Source: Paraglaciecola sp. T6c
Lineage (GTDB): Bacteria > Pseudomonadota > Gammaproteobacteria > Enterobacterales > Alteromonadaceae
Direction: 5' to 3'
NCBI RefSeq assembly: GCF_000014225.1
Contig: NC_008228.1
Coordinates: 1,736,001-1,800,000, forward strand
DNA length: 64,000 nucleotides
This document shows, piece after piece, positions 34,721 to 44,790 of the stretch (positions are counted from its first letter, which is position 1; the number at the start of each line of letters is the position of its first letter). The notes under the pieces were generated by a model that was given only the letters and a program-made list of their open reading frames with translations, had not been told where the DNA came from and did not search any database. A program made the translations under genes and the position numbers.

Positions 34721-36658
34721 TTAAACTGATTTACCTACATTATAAAGCTGATTAACCTTCTGATTTTTCAAGGTTTGCGTCGTGCCATCTCGCCAGCGCA
34801 CTGTAATGTCGTTTACTACGTCATCCTTGCCTAAACCGAAATGCGCAATGTTCAATAAACTTTGTGAATGGTTGGCGTTGCTCGAGCCAATAAGCTTGTA
34901 CTGTTTGCCACCTTTGGTGGTGACCCACACTTTAGCGCCGTAAGGGTCTATACCATTTTGTGAATAGCCGATTTTTACCAATAGGTGATTGTTATCAGCA
35001 TCTTGGGTAATGTTTTTGTATAAATGCCATTTCCCGTTGTCGTCATCGCCGCTTAATATATCGATTTTTCCGTCAAGGTCGAAATCAAATGCTACGCCTG
35101 AATCACCGTGAGATTTGAGTCCTATTTCGCTGGTGGCATCTTGCTTATCAATGGCTTTGAACTGCCCATGGCCGTTATTGATGAACATCACGTCAGCGAT
35201 TCGGCGTTTTAAATCGCCAAAGCGGTAAACAAAGAAATCTGCGTCTCCGTCATTGTCAAAATCACCTGTGGTCACTCCCCAGTTATTGCTTTTGGCTTGC
35301 TCAGGTAAGACGTTTGAAATATCGGTGAATACGCCGTTGTCGTTGCGTAGTAGTACGTCAGGCACTCCTAACTCTTGCGGTGTCCAGCTGGCTTCATAGT
35401 CTGTGATGCCGGTGAAAGACGCGCGCACATCCCAGGCTAAATCATCGGTGAGCATCCATTCTACCCGCCACTTGTTGTCACCTAAGTAACCTATGTACCA
35501 ACCGGTTTCAGTGACTTCATCAGGAAAGCCTATTGCTTGCTCCTGTGTCACGGTCTGATCAGCTGTTGGCGTGGTAATTTGCTGTTTGTTAGCACCGATA
35601 TATACCGGCATAAAATCCAGCAGTTTGGCTCTAGGGAAGTGATAAAAGTCATTGAGCACTAAGTCAGCATTAGCATATAAGGTTAAGCCATCGTGACTTT
35701 TACTGCCGACATCGCGAAGGTCAAGCGTCTGATGTGCTCTATCAAAACTGATGCTGTTATTGGCGATGGTGTAGTACAGCTTGCCTCTGGCAAAGTAGTA
35801 ATCAAGGTCGCCGTCATTATCAATATCAGCCTGAGCGACAGTGACGGTACCAGGGTAACCCTCATGTCCCGCTGGAAACACCTTGCTGGTGGTATTGGTA
35901 AAGGTAAAATCGCCATTGCCTTGCCAAATAGTGGATTTGTCATAACTGGTGAATGTAATGATGTCCATTACATTATCGTTATTGTAATCCGTGAGTAACA
36001 CTCGCTCTGCTTCAACATCTTCGAAACCTGGACTGCTCACATACCGAAATTTAGCGTTACCTATATTTTCAAAAATGATGTTTCGCGGTGAGGTCTCATC
36101 AACCATTTTGGTGGCGTTAACCTGCATAAAATCAAGGTCGCCATCGTTGTCTAAGTCTACCCAGCGCACGCTTCTGCCCCGTGCGCCTAGTTCAGATATG
36201 CCTGCTTCTTGGGTTACATCGGTAAATTTGCCATTGTCGTTGCGCAATAACCGCTGAGGTTGCGGGGTTAAACCGTTCCCGCCGCCAAGCGACAATAAAA
36301 TATCATTGTCGCCGTCAGCATCGTAATCACCGGCGGACACGCCATGTAAATCCACCTTGCCATAAACACCCTTCACCTCGCTAAAATGATGGTTTTTATC
36401 ACCCATAAACAATTGTACTGGGGTGGTGTCATGGTTGGTCAATAAAAAGTCGTAGTGCCCGTCATTGTTCAAATCAACCACAGCTGGACCGCCGTATTTC
36501 CAGTTTGCATCTGTGATTAAGCCAACTGACTCAGACACATCTTTAAATGCTACAGGGTTATTTTTGGGGGAATTTACATCGTTGTTATGACTACAAGCGC
36601 TTTGTAAAACGATAACGACGCCAAGGGCGACTAAGGAGAGTGGTTTACGTATGTTCAT
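34721..36658 (-). CDS. FG-GAP/VCBS repeat lipoprotein with ASPIC/UnbV domain
   Basis: A 645-residue surface or periplasmic protein. Lipoprotein signal (MNIRKPLSLVALGVVIVL, then QSAC). At least five FG-GAP/VCBS-type calcium-binding repeats follow, e.g. DLNNDGHYDFLLTNHD, DYDADGDNDILLSLG, DLDNDGDLDFMQ, DIDNDGDLDYYFA, DFDNDGDADFFVY and DFDLDGKIDILSG; they make a beta-propeller. The last 80 residues form an ASPIC/UnbV domain (DPYGAKVWVTTKGGKQYKL, then NDITVRWRDGTTQTL). CRTAC-type proteins of this kind bind carbohydrate, calcium or cell surfaces; ligand unknown. Not in an operon with phoX, although it is next to it. Confidence 0.83.
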   Translation of the reverse strand: MNIRKPLSLVALGVVIVLQSACSHNNDVNSPKNNPVAFKDVSESVGLITDANWKYGGPAVVDLNNDGHYDFLLTNHDTTPVQLFMGDKNHHFSEVKGVYGKVDLHGVSAGDYDADGDNDILLSLGGGNGLTPQPQRLLRNDNGKFTDVTQEAGISELGARGRSVRWVDLDNDGDLDFMQVNATKMVDETSPRNIIFENIGNAKFRYVSSPGFEDVEAERVLLTDYNNDNVMDIITFTSYDKSTIWQGNGDFTFTNTTSKVFPAGHEGYPGTVTVAQADIDNDGDLDYYFARGKLYYTIANNSISFDRAHQTLDLRDVGSKSHDGLTLYANADLVLNDFYHFPRAKLLDFMPVYIGANKQQITTPTADQTVTQEQAIGFPDEVTETGWYIGYLGDNKWRVEWMLTDDLAWDVRASFTGITDYEASWTPQELGVPDVLLRNDNGVFTDISNVLPEQAKSNNWGVTTGDFDNDGDADFFVYRFGDLKRRIADVMFINNGHGQFKAIDKQDATSEIGLKSHGDSGVAFDFDLDGKIDILSGDDDNGKWHLYKNITQDADNNHLLVKIGYSQNGIDPYGAKVWVTTKGGKQYKLIGSSNANHSQSLLNIAHFGLGKDDVVNDITVRWRDGTTQTLKNQKVNQLYNVGKSV

Positions 36659-37349
36659 AGTAATAAGAGTCTCTAATGATCAAAAAACACAGGTTCGGCA
36701 AATGATGTAGGCCATCAACGCGTAACGTAACGGTTTATTTCCGGCTAAGAAAATCACATTTATATTGATAATGTTTATTGTAAATTGTTTACAATTTTAT
36801 ATCATACTCGCTACATTAAGCGATCTCAATCAATGCATTAATTTTTATTTATTAGGCGCGTAAGCTATTACTCAACAAGCGTGCTAAGCCATTGCTAGCC
36901 TTATGTCAGCAAGTGAATGCGATTAAAATAATGTATTTACACTAGGGTATTTATCTTGAGCACAGAGCGGCTATTGCTAGTGGACGATATCCACTTGTTA
37001 ACAGTATTTGTGAGATAAAAGAGGCTGGGTAAGTGCCTTGCGTTGACATTAAATACGTGAGAATCGTTGGCCACGCTCATTTAATAGTGCGAATTAGGGC
37101 GTTACTTCTATCGGCATCCACACCGCTAACCATCGTTCACGTTTTTCAGTGGGTGATAAGGTTTTAGGTGATACTGGCACTGCGCTAATAACTGCGCTAA
37201 TAACTGCGCTAATAACTGCGCTAATAATTGCGCTAGTAAGTTGGTGTTTATCGACAATAAGATTGGCATTTATTGCGCTTTTTATGCTTTATATGACACA
37301 AGGGGCTCCAAATAGACATTGAACTGTCTATGGTGCCCATTACGCGTAG
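36659..37349. other. Long intergenic region upstream of the UnbV lipoprotein
   Basis: About 690 bp. The part next to the gene (36740-36850) is AT-rich and probably carries its promoter. The tandem repeat at 37181-37240 is listed separately. No coding frame or RNA recognised. Confidence 0.5.
37181..37240. repeat. 12-bp tandem repeat, five units
   Basis: TGCGCTAATAAC occurs at 37181, 37193 and 37205 without change, then as TGCGCTAATAAT at 37217 and TGCGCTAGTAAG at 37229. The copies are near-perfect, so the expansion is recent. It lies outside any gene. Confidence 0.85.
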
Positions 37350-37733
37350 TTAGTACATCGTATTCCCGTTTTTCGAATCACTGGGTATTTCTTGTATTGA
37401 ATCCCAATGCTCAACGATTTTTCCTGCATCATCAAAACGGAAAAAATCCATGGTGATGTAGTGCATATTGTCCGGCCAGGTTTGGTGAGTGTGCAGGGCG
37501 ACCAAATCCCCTTGTGCAATAGCGCGTACAAATTCGATACTTTTTACAGGGTAATCCTCAGCCATTTCAGTGAAGTAATCGATAAAACCTTGTTTACCGT
37601 CTTTCACTGCTGGATTGTGTTGTATGTACGTGTCGCCTACGTAAAGTGCAACGGCCTTGGCCGGCTCACCTAAATAGGCCGTGCGGTAAAAATCAATGGC
37701 GTTTTGTTTGTTCGCCGCTAGATCATGAGTCAT
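37350..37733 (-). CDS. SnoaL-like (NTF2-fold) protein
   Basis: A 127-residue cytosolic protein with the NTF2/SnoaL pattern: AIDFYRTAYLGEPAKAVALY, GDTYIQHNPAVKDGKQGFIDYFTEMAE, GDLVALHTHQTWPDNMHYITMDFFRFDDAGKIVEHWDSIQEIP. This is the very common predicted SnoaL-like aldol-condensation or ester-cyclase group, whose true substrates are unknown. Monocistronic. Confidence 0.83.
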   Translation of the reverse strand: MTHDLAANKQNAIDFYRTAYLGEPAKAVALYVGDTYIQHNPAVKDGKQGFIDYFTEMAEDYPVKSIEFVRAIAQGDLVALHTHQTWPDNMHYITMDFFRFDDAGKIVEHWDSIQEIPSDSKNGNTMY

Positions 37734-38568
37734 ATTTAGCTCTTTTTTTAAGTTTATGTTGTTCTGTTAGTTTATAGCCTGGAGGGTTTAGGCACAGGTA
37801 TGCAATATTCATTACACAGGATTAACAGCAGTCGATCACTGACCTCCGCTCTGGCTACTTTATCAAATGCTAGCGCCTCTTAGCGTCTCTTGGCATTTGG
37901 TTGGCTCTTGGCATACCGTTACTCTCATAATAAAATCACTTAGCGCACAATGACAATTTTTCGCATAGCTGCCACGCAGAATAAAGCAATTGCCCATATT
38001 TGAAATAGCTGTGTTCGTTGTCTCTTCTATTGTAGTGATCAAGTGCAGTGATCGAGTGCAGTGATAATAAAAGCACCGGCCCCGCAAATACGCACGGCGA
38101 ACATTATCCAAACAGATTCTTGGTAAAGATGAATGCCACCTCTGCTTCTGCTGGAGATATAAATATTCGACAGAATATAAACCATGAACGCCATAGGCTC
38201 AAAGGCATAGCGCAACAATCAGGCTGGTAATCTGCTCTTTATTCCACTTTTCAAAAAGTAAGTGACAGGGCTAGATTCAGGCAGCAGAGCCATGTGGCGT
38301 TTTTCAATGAGCGCTGAAATTTTAATGAATCGTTCGGGGTAAGCATGTCGGTTAATATTTCGATGCACAGTATTAAATTAAACGCATTTTTTGCCCGTTT
38401 GAAACCTTAACGTTCTAGCTTTAAAAGTGAGGCAATGAGGCGATGATGCAATAAATCACAAAGGGGACGGAGCAACTGCCTTGCGCGATAGTCATTACCA
38501 ATGAGCAATCATTAAATTAACAAGGCAGACAGCATTAAATCAGTAAGGCAGTCAGTGTAAAATGAAGA
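37734..38568. other. Long intergenic region, 835 bp, no gene supported
   Basis: Two frames of 60-82 codons (38048-38230 plus, 37863-38111 minus) have no ribosome-binding site and no similarity that I can see. A short direct repeat, AGTGATC(A/G)AGTGC, occurs twice in a row at about 38034-38060, followed by a partial third. Nothing else. Confidence 0.45.
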
Positions 38569-39093
38569 TTATTCTTTTAATGCTATAACCGCACTGACTT
38601 CTACTGACATATTGCCAGGTAAGCCGCTCATACCTACCGCTGCCCGCGCGGCTTTGCCGTCGTCACCAAACGCCGTGACAAACAGATCAGAAAAGCCATT
38701 GATGACCTTCGAGTGGTCAGTAAACGCCGGAACCGCTGCTACCATGCCGTTAATTTGTAGCACCTGTTTAACCTTCGTTAAATCGCCTACCGCCAATTTT
38801 ATGGTGGCCAGCGCACACAAACCCGCGCGCTGAGCGGCCTCATAACCTTGCTCAACATTAAGCGTATCGCCGAGTTTTCCCAATATACTGTTACCTTCGC
38901 AGGCACCGTGACCTGACAGGTACAAGGTATTCCCTGAACGTCGCCAGGTAACATAATTAGCGATGGGTTTTACCGGGGCAGGTAATTCGAAACCAGCAGC
39001 TTTAATGCGTGCTTCAGGTGAATCGCTGGCAAAGGCGTTTGCAGACATCGCAAGGCTGATGGATAAAGCGCACGTAAGTAAAAGCTTGTTCAT
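38569..39093 (-). CDS. Exported RidA (YjgF) family protein
   Basis: A 174-residue protein with a cleavable signal peptide (MNKLLLTCALSISLAMSANA, cleavage near AFA) followed by a RidA fold: IANYVTWRRSGNTLYLSGHG, VEQGYEAAQRAGLCALATIKLA, VNGFSDLF-like region (INGFSDLFVTAF), and ARAAVGMSGLPGNMSVEVSAVIALK. In classical RidA the Arg in the R-(A/G)-A-V block is catalytic, deaminating 2-aminoacrylate. Here the same segment reads AARAAVGM, so the Arg is kept. An AAGGAAC site precedes the ATG. It lies 63 bp after the end of a Tat-exported PLP enzyme on the same strand; the two probably form an operon working in the periplasm. Confidence 0.82.
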   Translation of the reverse strand: MNKLLLTCALSISLAMSANAFASDSPEARIKAAGFELPAPVKPIANYVTWRRSGNTLYLSGHGACEGNSILGKLGDTLNVEQGYEAAQRAGLCALATIKLAVGDLTKVKQVLQINGMVAAVPAFTDHSKVINGFSDLFVTAFGDDGKAARAAVGMSGLPGNMSVEVSAVIALKE

Positions 39094-39156
39094 GGTGTTC
39101 CTTTTGCTTATTGTTTTTTGGGGTTAATTTTAGATTAATTTTGTGTTATTCAACGC

Positions 39157-40482
39157 TCAACCGAGGTTTTTCAAAGCGATAAGCAGTTGGCTAATATCAT
39201 TCGCTGAGGTAAATACCTGTGGTGTAACCCGAATACAGCAACCGCTGGATAACCCGACGCGAACGACTGTAAAAACGCCAAATTCGTTTTCTAACCTTTG
39301 CTGTAGATTTTTCGCCTCTTCCAGCGTTGTTTTACCCGCAAGGCGAAATGCACCCATGCCTGTACAGGACTCACCGTCAGCGCCGCCCAGTACTTCGATA
39401 TGTGGCATCTTACGGGCTTCGGTTGCCCACAAGGCATGTAAGTAACGCAGACGCGCTTCTTTGTTAGCGCCGCCAAGCATGTTGTGAAAATTGATAGCCG
39501 CAGGCAGGGTTAAAATTGAAGCGAAGTTGACTGTAGCTGTGTGTACGCGCGAATTCACACTGATGTTTTTTGGGTCAGATTCACCAGGGTAGGGGGATAC
39601 TTTTTTCAATGAGCCTTTTTTCATATACAGCGCACCCACACCCACTGGGCTGCCAATCCATTTATGCAAATTAAACCCTGCCCAATCTACGTTCAATTCT
39701 GTGATATTGAAGTCGAGCAAACCCCATGATTGAGCGCAGTCACATATCACATCTATACCCCGTAGCTTCGCGATGGCCGAAACCTTAGCGACGGGCAAAA
39801 TCAAACCATGTTGATTACTCACATGAGTGAGCAACATTAATTTTAAATTAGGGTGTTTATCAAAGGCTTCAATGTACTTATCGAGTATTTGCTGCTGATT
39901 TGCCTGAGGAGGTAGTGTTACCTCAACCGCCTCGAGGTTTCCAGACGCCGCAAGCCAGCGCATGGTGTCTTTAAAGCTGGGATAATCGATGTCCGTATAC
40001 AGAATGGCATCATCTGGCTCTAATCGATTGTACTGGCGAATAAGGTTATGAATTGATTCAGTGGCATTGCGGGTCAGCACGACTTCGTCTTCCCGTGCCC
40101 CAAGAGCTTTAGCAACGTTAAGGGTGCTTACTCTTTCGTCGTTTTTATAGTGTTTACGTGCATAGTAAGACAGGTCAGTGTTAACCATACGGGTATTGTC
40201 TACGTAGGCTTCTTGTACTGGGCGAGACATCTTGCCCCAATAACCATGCTCCAAATTAACAATGCCTTGGGCTGTGTCGTAAAACAGTGCAACCTTGGCC
40301 CAAAAAGATTCATCCTCAGCGAGGGATTCAGGGGAAAGCCCTTTAGGGACGGCGGGAAATTCAGCCACGCTGATCTGCGGCGCGCTGTTGGCCATTCCTG
40401 ATGCAGCAAGGGTGCAAACAGCCCCCGCAGTTAAGGTTTTTAGCATGCTTCTACGATCAAAGTTCGTCGCGTCTTCGCTCAT
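39157..40482 (-). CDS. Tat-exported aminotransferase class V (PLP) enzyme
   Basis: A 441-residue PLP enzyme of the class V family (isopenicillin-N epimerase / cysteine desulfurase-like). The N-terminus DRRSMLKTLTAGAVCTLAAS is a twin-arginine signal peptide, so it is exported folded with its cofactor. Key segments: LTRNATESIHNLI (PLP phosphate), DIDYPSF, CDCAQSWGLLD (Asp under the pyridine ring), FNLHKWIGSPVGVGALYMK (the Lys forming the internal aldimine). The C-terminal segment RLENEFGVFTVVRVGLSSGCCIRVTP is typical. Substrate unknown. It lies just upstream of an exported RidA, whose job is to clear reactive enamines made by PLP enzymes. Confidence 0.85.
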   Translation of the reverse strand: MSEDATNFDRRSMLKTLTAGAVCTLAASGMANSAPQISVAEFPAVPKGLSPESLAEDESFWAKVALFYDTAQGIVNLEHGYWGKMSRPVQEAYVDNTRMVNTDLSYYARKHYKNDERVSTLNVAKALGAREDEVVLTRNATESIHNLIRQYNRLEPDDAILYTDIDYPSFKDTMRWLAASGNLEAVEVTLPPQANQQQILDKYIEAFDKHPNLKLMLLTHVSNQHGLILPVAKVSAIAKLRGIDVICDCAQSWGLLDFNITELNVDWAGFNLHKWIGSPVGVGALYMKKGSLKKVSPYPGESDPKNISVNSRVHTATVNFASILTLPAAINFHNMLGGANKEARLRYLHALWATEARKMPHIEVLGGADGESCTGMGAFRLAGKTTLEEAKNLQQRLENEFGVFTVVRVGLSSGCCIRVTPQVFTSANDISQLLIALKNLG

Positions 40483-40909
40483 TACTACACCTTATTATGT
40501 TAGCTATTTTACTTAGTTTAAATGCTGTGCTCAAACAACGGGTGCTGAAAATACTAGCGCATTCAATAGCGTGTAGCATGAGTCGAGCCAATGCGCATAC
40601 TTTGGGCAAAGTCTCATCAAAGACCATAATCGGTATTGAAATCGTCATCAGTTATTGTTGAGTGTGAGCAAAAGAGATGTGACTAGGGAGTATCGAAAGA
40701 CAGAAAGCCAGAATGACAGAAAGCCAAAAAACTGGTGAGAAGCTCAGCGGAGTAGATAGCTTATCCAGCGAATAGGTCAGCAGTCTCTGTGTGTCTAAAT
40801 TAATATGCCCAGTAATCATGAAAAATTACTGGGCCGCGCTTTATGACACTATAGGAGCTGCACATAGCATTGCTCTAGTGACTGTGCTCGTTACTAAATT
40901 AACGACACG
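40483..40909. other. Intergenic region between leuA and the PLP enzyme, with one hairpin
   Basis: GCCCAGTAAT (40807-40816) and ATTACTGGGC (40825-40834) form a perfect 10-bp stem with an 8-base loop, about 75 bp beyond the leuA stop on the minus strand. No strong T-run follows on either strand, so it is a possible but atypical leuA terminator. Nothing else recognised. Confidence 0.5.
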
Positions 40910-42637
40910 CTAAGCAGAGCAAACGGCTTGCTTTAGGTCAAATGTGTAAGCCTTGGCAACCGCGGTTTGGATGCTTTCTTGTTGCTCGCTTCTATTAATA
41001 CCGCTTAGCATCGCTTTGACAGCCGCGGTCATAATATTGCTGTCTTTGGCGACACCGAAACGAGTTGTGGTGTCACCCGTTCTTAATTCTAAGTAACATA
41101 CAGCGGTGACCCCAGAGCCCTCGCCAATTGCGTGCTCATGGTAATCAACAATCTCAAGTGGCGTTTTTATCAATTGACTCATCGCGCGGGACGCCGCATC
41201 GATTGGCCCATTACCCACACCGCTAATATTCACCTCAGCGTTGTTAATAATCAGCTGAATGTCGATTTGCTGTTGGTTTTGTTCAACGGTTTTAATTTGG
41301 CACTGTTTAAACTCAATCCAATCGGGTTGAATCAAATATGTTGATTCAAAAAGCGACACAATACCCGAAGCGCTCATTTCCTTACCGCTGGTGTCATTGT
41401 GTTGCTGTACGATTTTACTGAATTCAATCTGTAATTTACGCGGTAACTGCAAACCCCCTTCGCGTTCAAGTAAGAAGCTCACGCCCCCTTTTCCTGACTG
41501 GCTGTTTACTCTCACAACAGCATCGTAGCTGCGGCCTAAATCAGCGGGATCAATTGGTAAATAAGGCACTTGCCATAGGGTATCTTCTTTTTGTACCGCC
41601 AAGCCTTTTTTAATCGCGTCTTGGTGAGAGCCTGAAAAGGCGGTAAAGACTAACTCCCCGGCATAAGGGTGGCGAGGGTGCACAGGCAACTGGTTACATT
41701 CTTCCACTAAGTTGCGCACTCTATCGATATTCGAAAAATCCAACTCCGGGTTAACACCTTGGGTGTATAGGTTGATTGCAAGGGTGACTAAATCCACGTT
41801 GCCCGTACGCTCACCATTGCCAAACAAGCAGCCTTCAACTCGGTCGGCACCTGCCATCACGGCTAGCTCTGCTGCTGCCACGGCTGTGCCGCGATCATTA
41901 TGTGGGTGCACACTCAATACAATATGCTCTCGGCGGTTAAGATGACGATGCATCCATTCTATTTGGTCTGCGTAGGTATTCGGGGTGTTCATCTCAACGG
42001 TGGCTGGCAAATTAATGATAATTTTGTTGTCGGCACTTGGCTGCCACACCTCTACTACTGCATCACATACGTCTTTGGCAAACTCAATTTCGGTGCTAGA
42101 AAACACCTCGGGCGAGTATTGATACGTCCAATTTACCTCTGTTGCTTGGGCAGTCAATTCCTTCACCCACGCTGTGCCTTGGGTGGCAATATGCTTTACA
42201 CCGGCTTTATCGGTTTTATACACAATATCGCGAAAGGCAGGGGCGACAGGATTGTACATATGCAATATAGCTTGCTTCGCACCGCGTAAGCTTTCTACTG
42301 TGCGCTCGATTAAGTCAAAGCGTGCTTGAACTAGCACTTCAATAGTGACGTCATCTGGGATGTGATTTTTTTCGATCAGTAAGCGCACAAAATTAAAATC
42401 AATGTCTGACGCTGACGGAAAGCCCACTTCAATTTGTTTAAAGCCAATAGCGACTAATTCTTTAAAAAAGCGCAATTTCGTGTCAATCGACATGGGATCT
42501 ATCAGCGCTTGATTGCCGTCGCGCAAGTCGGTGCTCATCCAGACAGGAGCATGAGTAATGTGTTTATTCGGCCATTGGCGATCAGGTAAGCTAACCCCTT
42601 CAAAGCGTTGATATTTGGTATGTGGTTGGCTGATCAT
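40910..42637 (-). CDS. leuA: 2-isopropylmalate synthase (LeuA type 2)
   Basis: First committed enzyme of leucine biosynthesis: condenses acetyl-CoA with 2-ketoisovalerate. 575 residues, the long LeuA2 form. The catalytic TIM barrel has [18 protein letters not shown] (metal-ligand Asp), [58 protein letters not shown] (His ligands), and the C-terminal LeuA regulatory domain ([24 protein letters not shown]-like end [15 protein letters not shown]) senses leucine. GGAGC precedes the ATG. leuBCD are not next to it. A divergent Lrp/AsnC gene lies 156 bp away and probably regulates it. Confidence 0.95.
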   Translation of the reverse strand: MISQPHTKYQRFEGVSLPDRQWPNKHITHAPVWMSTDLRDGNQALIDPMSIDTKLRFFKELVAIGFKQIEVGFPSASDIDFNFVRLLIEKNHIPDDVTIEVLVQARFDLIERTVESLRGAKQAILHMYNPVAPAFRDIVYKTDKAGVKHIATQGTAWVKELTAQATEVNWTYQYSPEVFSSTEIEFAKDVCDAVVEVWQPSADNKIIINLPATVEMNTPNTYADQIEWMHRHLNRREHIVLSVHPHNDRGTAVAAAELAVMAGADRVEGCLFGNGERTGNVDLVTLAINLYTQGVNPELDFSNIDRVRNLVEECNQLPVHPRHPYAGELVFTAFSGSHQDAIKKGLAVQKEDTLWQVPYLPIDPADLGRSYDAVVRVNSQSGKGGVSFLLEREGGLQLPRKLQIEFSKIVQQHNDTSGKEMSASGIVSLFESTYLIQPDWIEFKQCQIKTVEQNQQQIDIQLIINNAEVNISGVGNGPIDAASRAMSQLIKTPLEIVDYHEHAIGEGSGVTAVCYLELRTGDTTTRFGVAKDSNIMTAAVKAMLSGINRSEQQESIQTAVAKAYTFDLKQAVCSA

Positions 42638-42793
42638 TTTTGCGCTCCGGCTTTTAAGATAAACAAGGTGTACAAGCGTAACGCAGACCCGCGGGCAGAT
42701 AATTGCTAAAACTGGTTTATTTTGTTTTATTGCGCAATAATATTGCTCAGTATTTGACTTTATTGATTATTTTCACCTTTATAGGAAGTTAAC

Positions 42794-43255
42794 GTGGAAC
42801 TTGATAAATACGATCGCCATATTCTTGAAATAATTCAGCACAAGGGCAGGATCTCAAACCAAGAACTAGCCGATGCGATTAACTTATCCCCATCGCCCTG
42901 TTTGCGCCGGGTACGGCAATTAGAAGAAAGCGGATTGATAGATGGTTATGTGGCGCTAGTAAATGCGCGTAAGCTTGGTTTAAACCTGTTGTCTTTTATT
43001 CAAATTATTATGGATAAACACACCCCAGAGCGTTTCGCTAAGTTTGAGGAGAGCGTAATGGGGTTTAGCGAAGTGTTGGAGTGCCACTTGATCACCGGAC
43101 AAGCCGCCGATTACGTGCTTAAAGTCATTGTAAAAGACATGGACGATTTTCAGCAATTTTTGCTCGATAAACTTACTCGCATTGAAGGCGTCAGCGGGGT
43201 TCACTCTTCGTTTGTGCTTAAATCTCCCGTGAAGAAAACCTCATTGCCAGTTTAA
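42794..43255 (+). CDS. Lrp/AsnC family transcriptional regulator
   Basis: A 153-residue regulator. N-terminal helix-turn-helix: LDKYDRHILEIIQHKGRIS, NQELADAINLSPSPCLRRVRQLEESGLIDGYVALVN; C-terminal RAM (ligand-binding) domain: SFIQIIMDKHTPERFAKFEESV to ECHLITGQAADYVLKVIVKDMDDFQQF. Length is standard. It binds an amino acid as octamer or tetramer. It is divergent from leuA, so it most likely controls leucine synthesis; the amino acid could be leucine or another. AGGAAG ribosome-binding site. Confidence 0.92.
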   Translation: MELDKYDRHILEIIQHKGRISNQELADAINLSPSPCLRRVRQLEESGLIDGYVALVNARKLGLNLLSFIQIIMDKHTPERFAKFEESVMGFSEVLECHLITGQAADYVLKVIVKDMDDFQQFLLDKLTRIEGVSGVHSSFVLKSPVKKTSLPV

Positions 43256-43256
43256 T

Positions 43257-43517
43257 ACCAATCCGCATTATTAAGTGCCCCCTCAGAATGCGTCCAGCAC
43301 TTTTTTATTAAGGCGTCGCTATGTAGTAATGGTTTTTCCCTTCCAAATAGTGATAACGCAGAGCAAAAGCCGCTGGGGCATTCCTTTCAGGCGAGTTTTA
43401 AAAGGGCTTACACTGCGTTGCATAACTTCGAAAGAGAGCGACTATTCATTCAGTCATGCGCCTTGTTTAAGCCCTTTTAAACTCTCGCTGAGTGATCACC
43501 TAATAACGTGGAATGGT
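43257..43517. repeat. MITE-like repeat element with terminal inverted repeats (copy B)
   Basis: About 260 bp, no coding frame. The left end ACCAATCCGCATTATTAAGTG (43257-43277) and the right end CACCTAATAACGTGGAATGGT (43497-43517) are imperfect inverted repeats of each other (about 16 of 21 positions agree). The right half matches a partial copy at 1004-1106. It looks like a non-autonomous small mobile repeat of a family dispersed in the genome. Confidence 0.65.
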
Positions 43518-43528
43518 AAAATCTCCCA

Positions 43529-43564
43529 AAATAAAAAGGCCTAAAAGTTCACTTTCAGGCCTTT
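43529..43564 (-). terminator. Intrinsic terminator (iron-ADH gene, minus strand)
   Basis: AAAGGCCT (43535-43542) pairs with AGGCCTTT (43557-43564), and inner bases AAGT/ACTT extend the stem. On the minus strand the stem is followed by TTTTTATTTT. It lies about 80 bp after the stop of the alcohol dehydrogenase gene. Confidence 0.8.
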
Positions 43565-43641
43565 ACACTTCACTTATTTCACGCGCACATATTTATTCAT
43601 CGCAACGTTCTTAAAACCTGAGATGCGTTAACAAGCGTAAA

Positions 43642-44790
43642 TCACATGGCGACTTTGAAAATAGCGACCACATGCTCATGGGTTGGTTGAATTGGATTTG
43701 TTAAGCCGCAGGCATCGTTCATTGCATTGGTGGCGAGAATGTCGAAATCAGCTTCTTTCGCACCAAGCTCGGCAAGACCGGCTGGAATATTCACACTGCG
43801 TGACAATGACACTATGGCACTAATGGCCGCCTCTGCACCCGCTTCATCCGTTAAACTATCTACCGCTACTCCTAGTGCTTTGGCAATATGTTTTAGGCGA
43901 GGTGCTGCTTCTTGCGCATTGTATTTTTGCACATGTGGCAGTAATACCGCGTTGCACACACCATGAGGTAAATTGTAAAAACCGCCTAATTGGTGTGCCA
44001 TAGCATGAACATAGCCTAAAGACGCATTATTGAACGCCATACCAGCTAGAAACTGTGCATAGGCCATTTGCTCACGGGCAGCCATATTGGTGCCGTTATG
44101 CACTGCCTCATGCAAGTTATCGCGGATAAGCTCGATGGCTTTGATAGCACATGCATCTGTGATCGGATCGGCGGCAGTAGATACGTAAGCTTCAATCGCA
44201 TGAGTCAGTGCGTCCATACCTGTCGCGGCGGTTAAAGATGCAGGCATACCCGCCATCAGTCTTGGATCATTAACGGACAATATAGGCGTAACGTTTTTAT
44301 CCACAATCGCCATTTTTATATGTCTTTCTTGATCAGTAATGATGCAGAAGCGCGTCATTTCTGACGCAGTGCCCGCTGTTGTATTAATGCTGATTAACGG
44401 TAGCTGCGCCTTTTTAGATACATCAACACCTTCATAATCACTGATGTGGCCTCCATTTGTCGCCACCAGCGCGATACCTTTAGCACAATCATGGGCTGAG
44501 CCTCCGCCGAGAGAGATTACGCAATCACATTCATGGGTGTGCAGTACATCAAGCCCCGCGTTTACATTGTTCACGGTCGGGTTAGGTTGAACGCCGTCAA
44601 ACACAAAGCTATTAACATCTTTCTCTTGGAGCAAGTTTTGTACTTCAGCGACCACACCTAACTGTGTCATGCCCGGGTCGGTTACAATCAAAGCATTTTT
44701 GAACCCAAGGGACTCAATTTGTTGAATAGCATCCTCGAGGGCATTCTCGCCCATGATATTAACGGCAGGAATATAGAATGTGTTGCTCAT
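43642..44790 (-). CDS. Iron-containing alcohol dehydrogenase
   Basis: Cytosolic iron-dependent alcohol dehydrogenase (class III), 382 residues from ATG 44790; GAGGA lies ahead of it, and an upstream start at 44820 is less likely. [21 protein letters not shown] at the start, and long stretches such as [24 protein letters not shown] (NAD-binding) closely match Zymomonas AdhB. The iron ligands are in [12 protein letters not shown] (Asp, His), [25 protein letters not shown] (two His). It interconverts alcohols such as ethanol with aldehydes. Single gene with its own terminator. Confidence 0.93.
   Translation of the reverse strand: MSNTFYIPAVNIMGENALEDAIQQIESLGFKNALIVTDPGMTQLGVVAEVQNLLQEKDVNSFVFDGVQPNPTVNNVNAGLDVLHTHECDCVISLGGGSAHDCAKGIALVATNGGHISDYEGVDVSKKAQLPLISINTTAGTASEMTRFCIITDQERHIKMAIVDKNVTPILSVNDPRLMAGMPASLTAATGMDALTHAIEAYVSTAADPITDACAIKAIELIRDNLHEAVHNGTNMAAREQMAYAQFLAGMAFNNASLGYVHAMAHQLGGFYNLPHGVCNAVLLPHVQKYNAQEAAPRLKHIAKALGVAVDSLTDEAGAEAAISAIVSLSRSVNIPAGLAELGAKEADFDILATNAMNDACGLTNPIQPTHEHVVAIFKVAM

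Noticed and set aside
37181-37240. CRISPR array
   Set aside because: Units of 12 bp repeat directly without spacers; no cas genes anywhere in the window.
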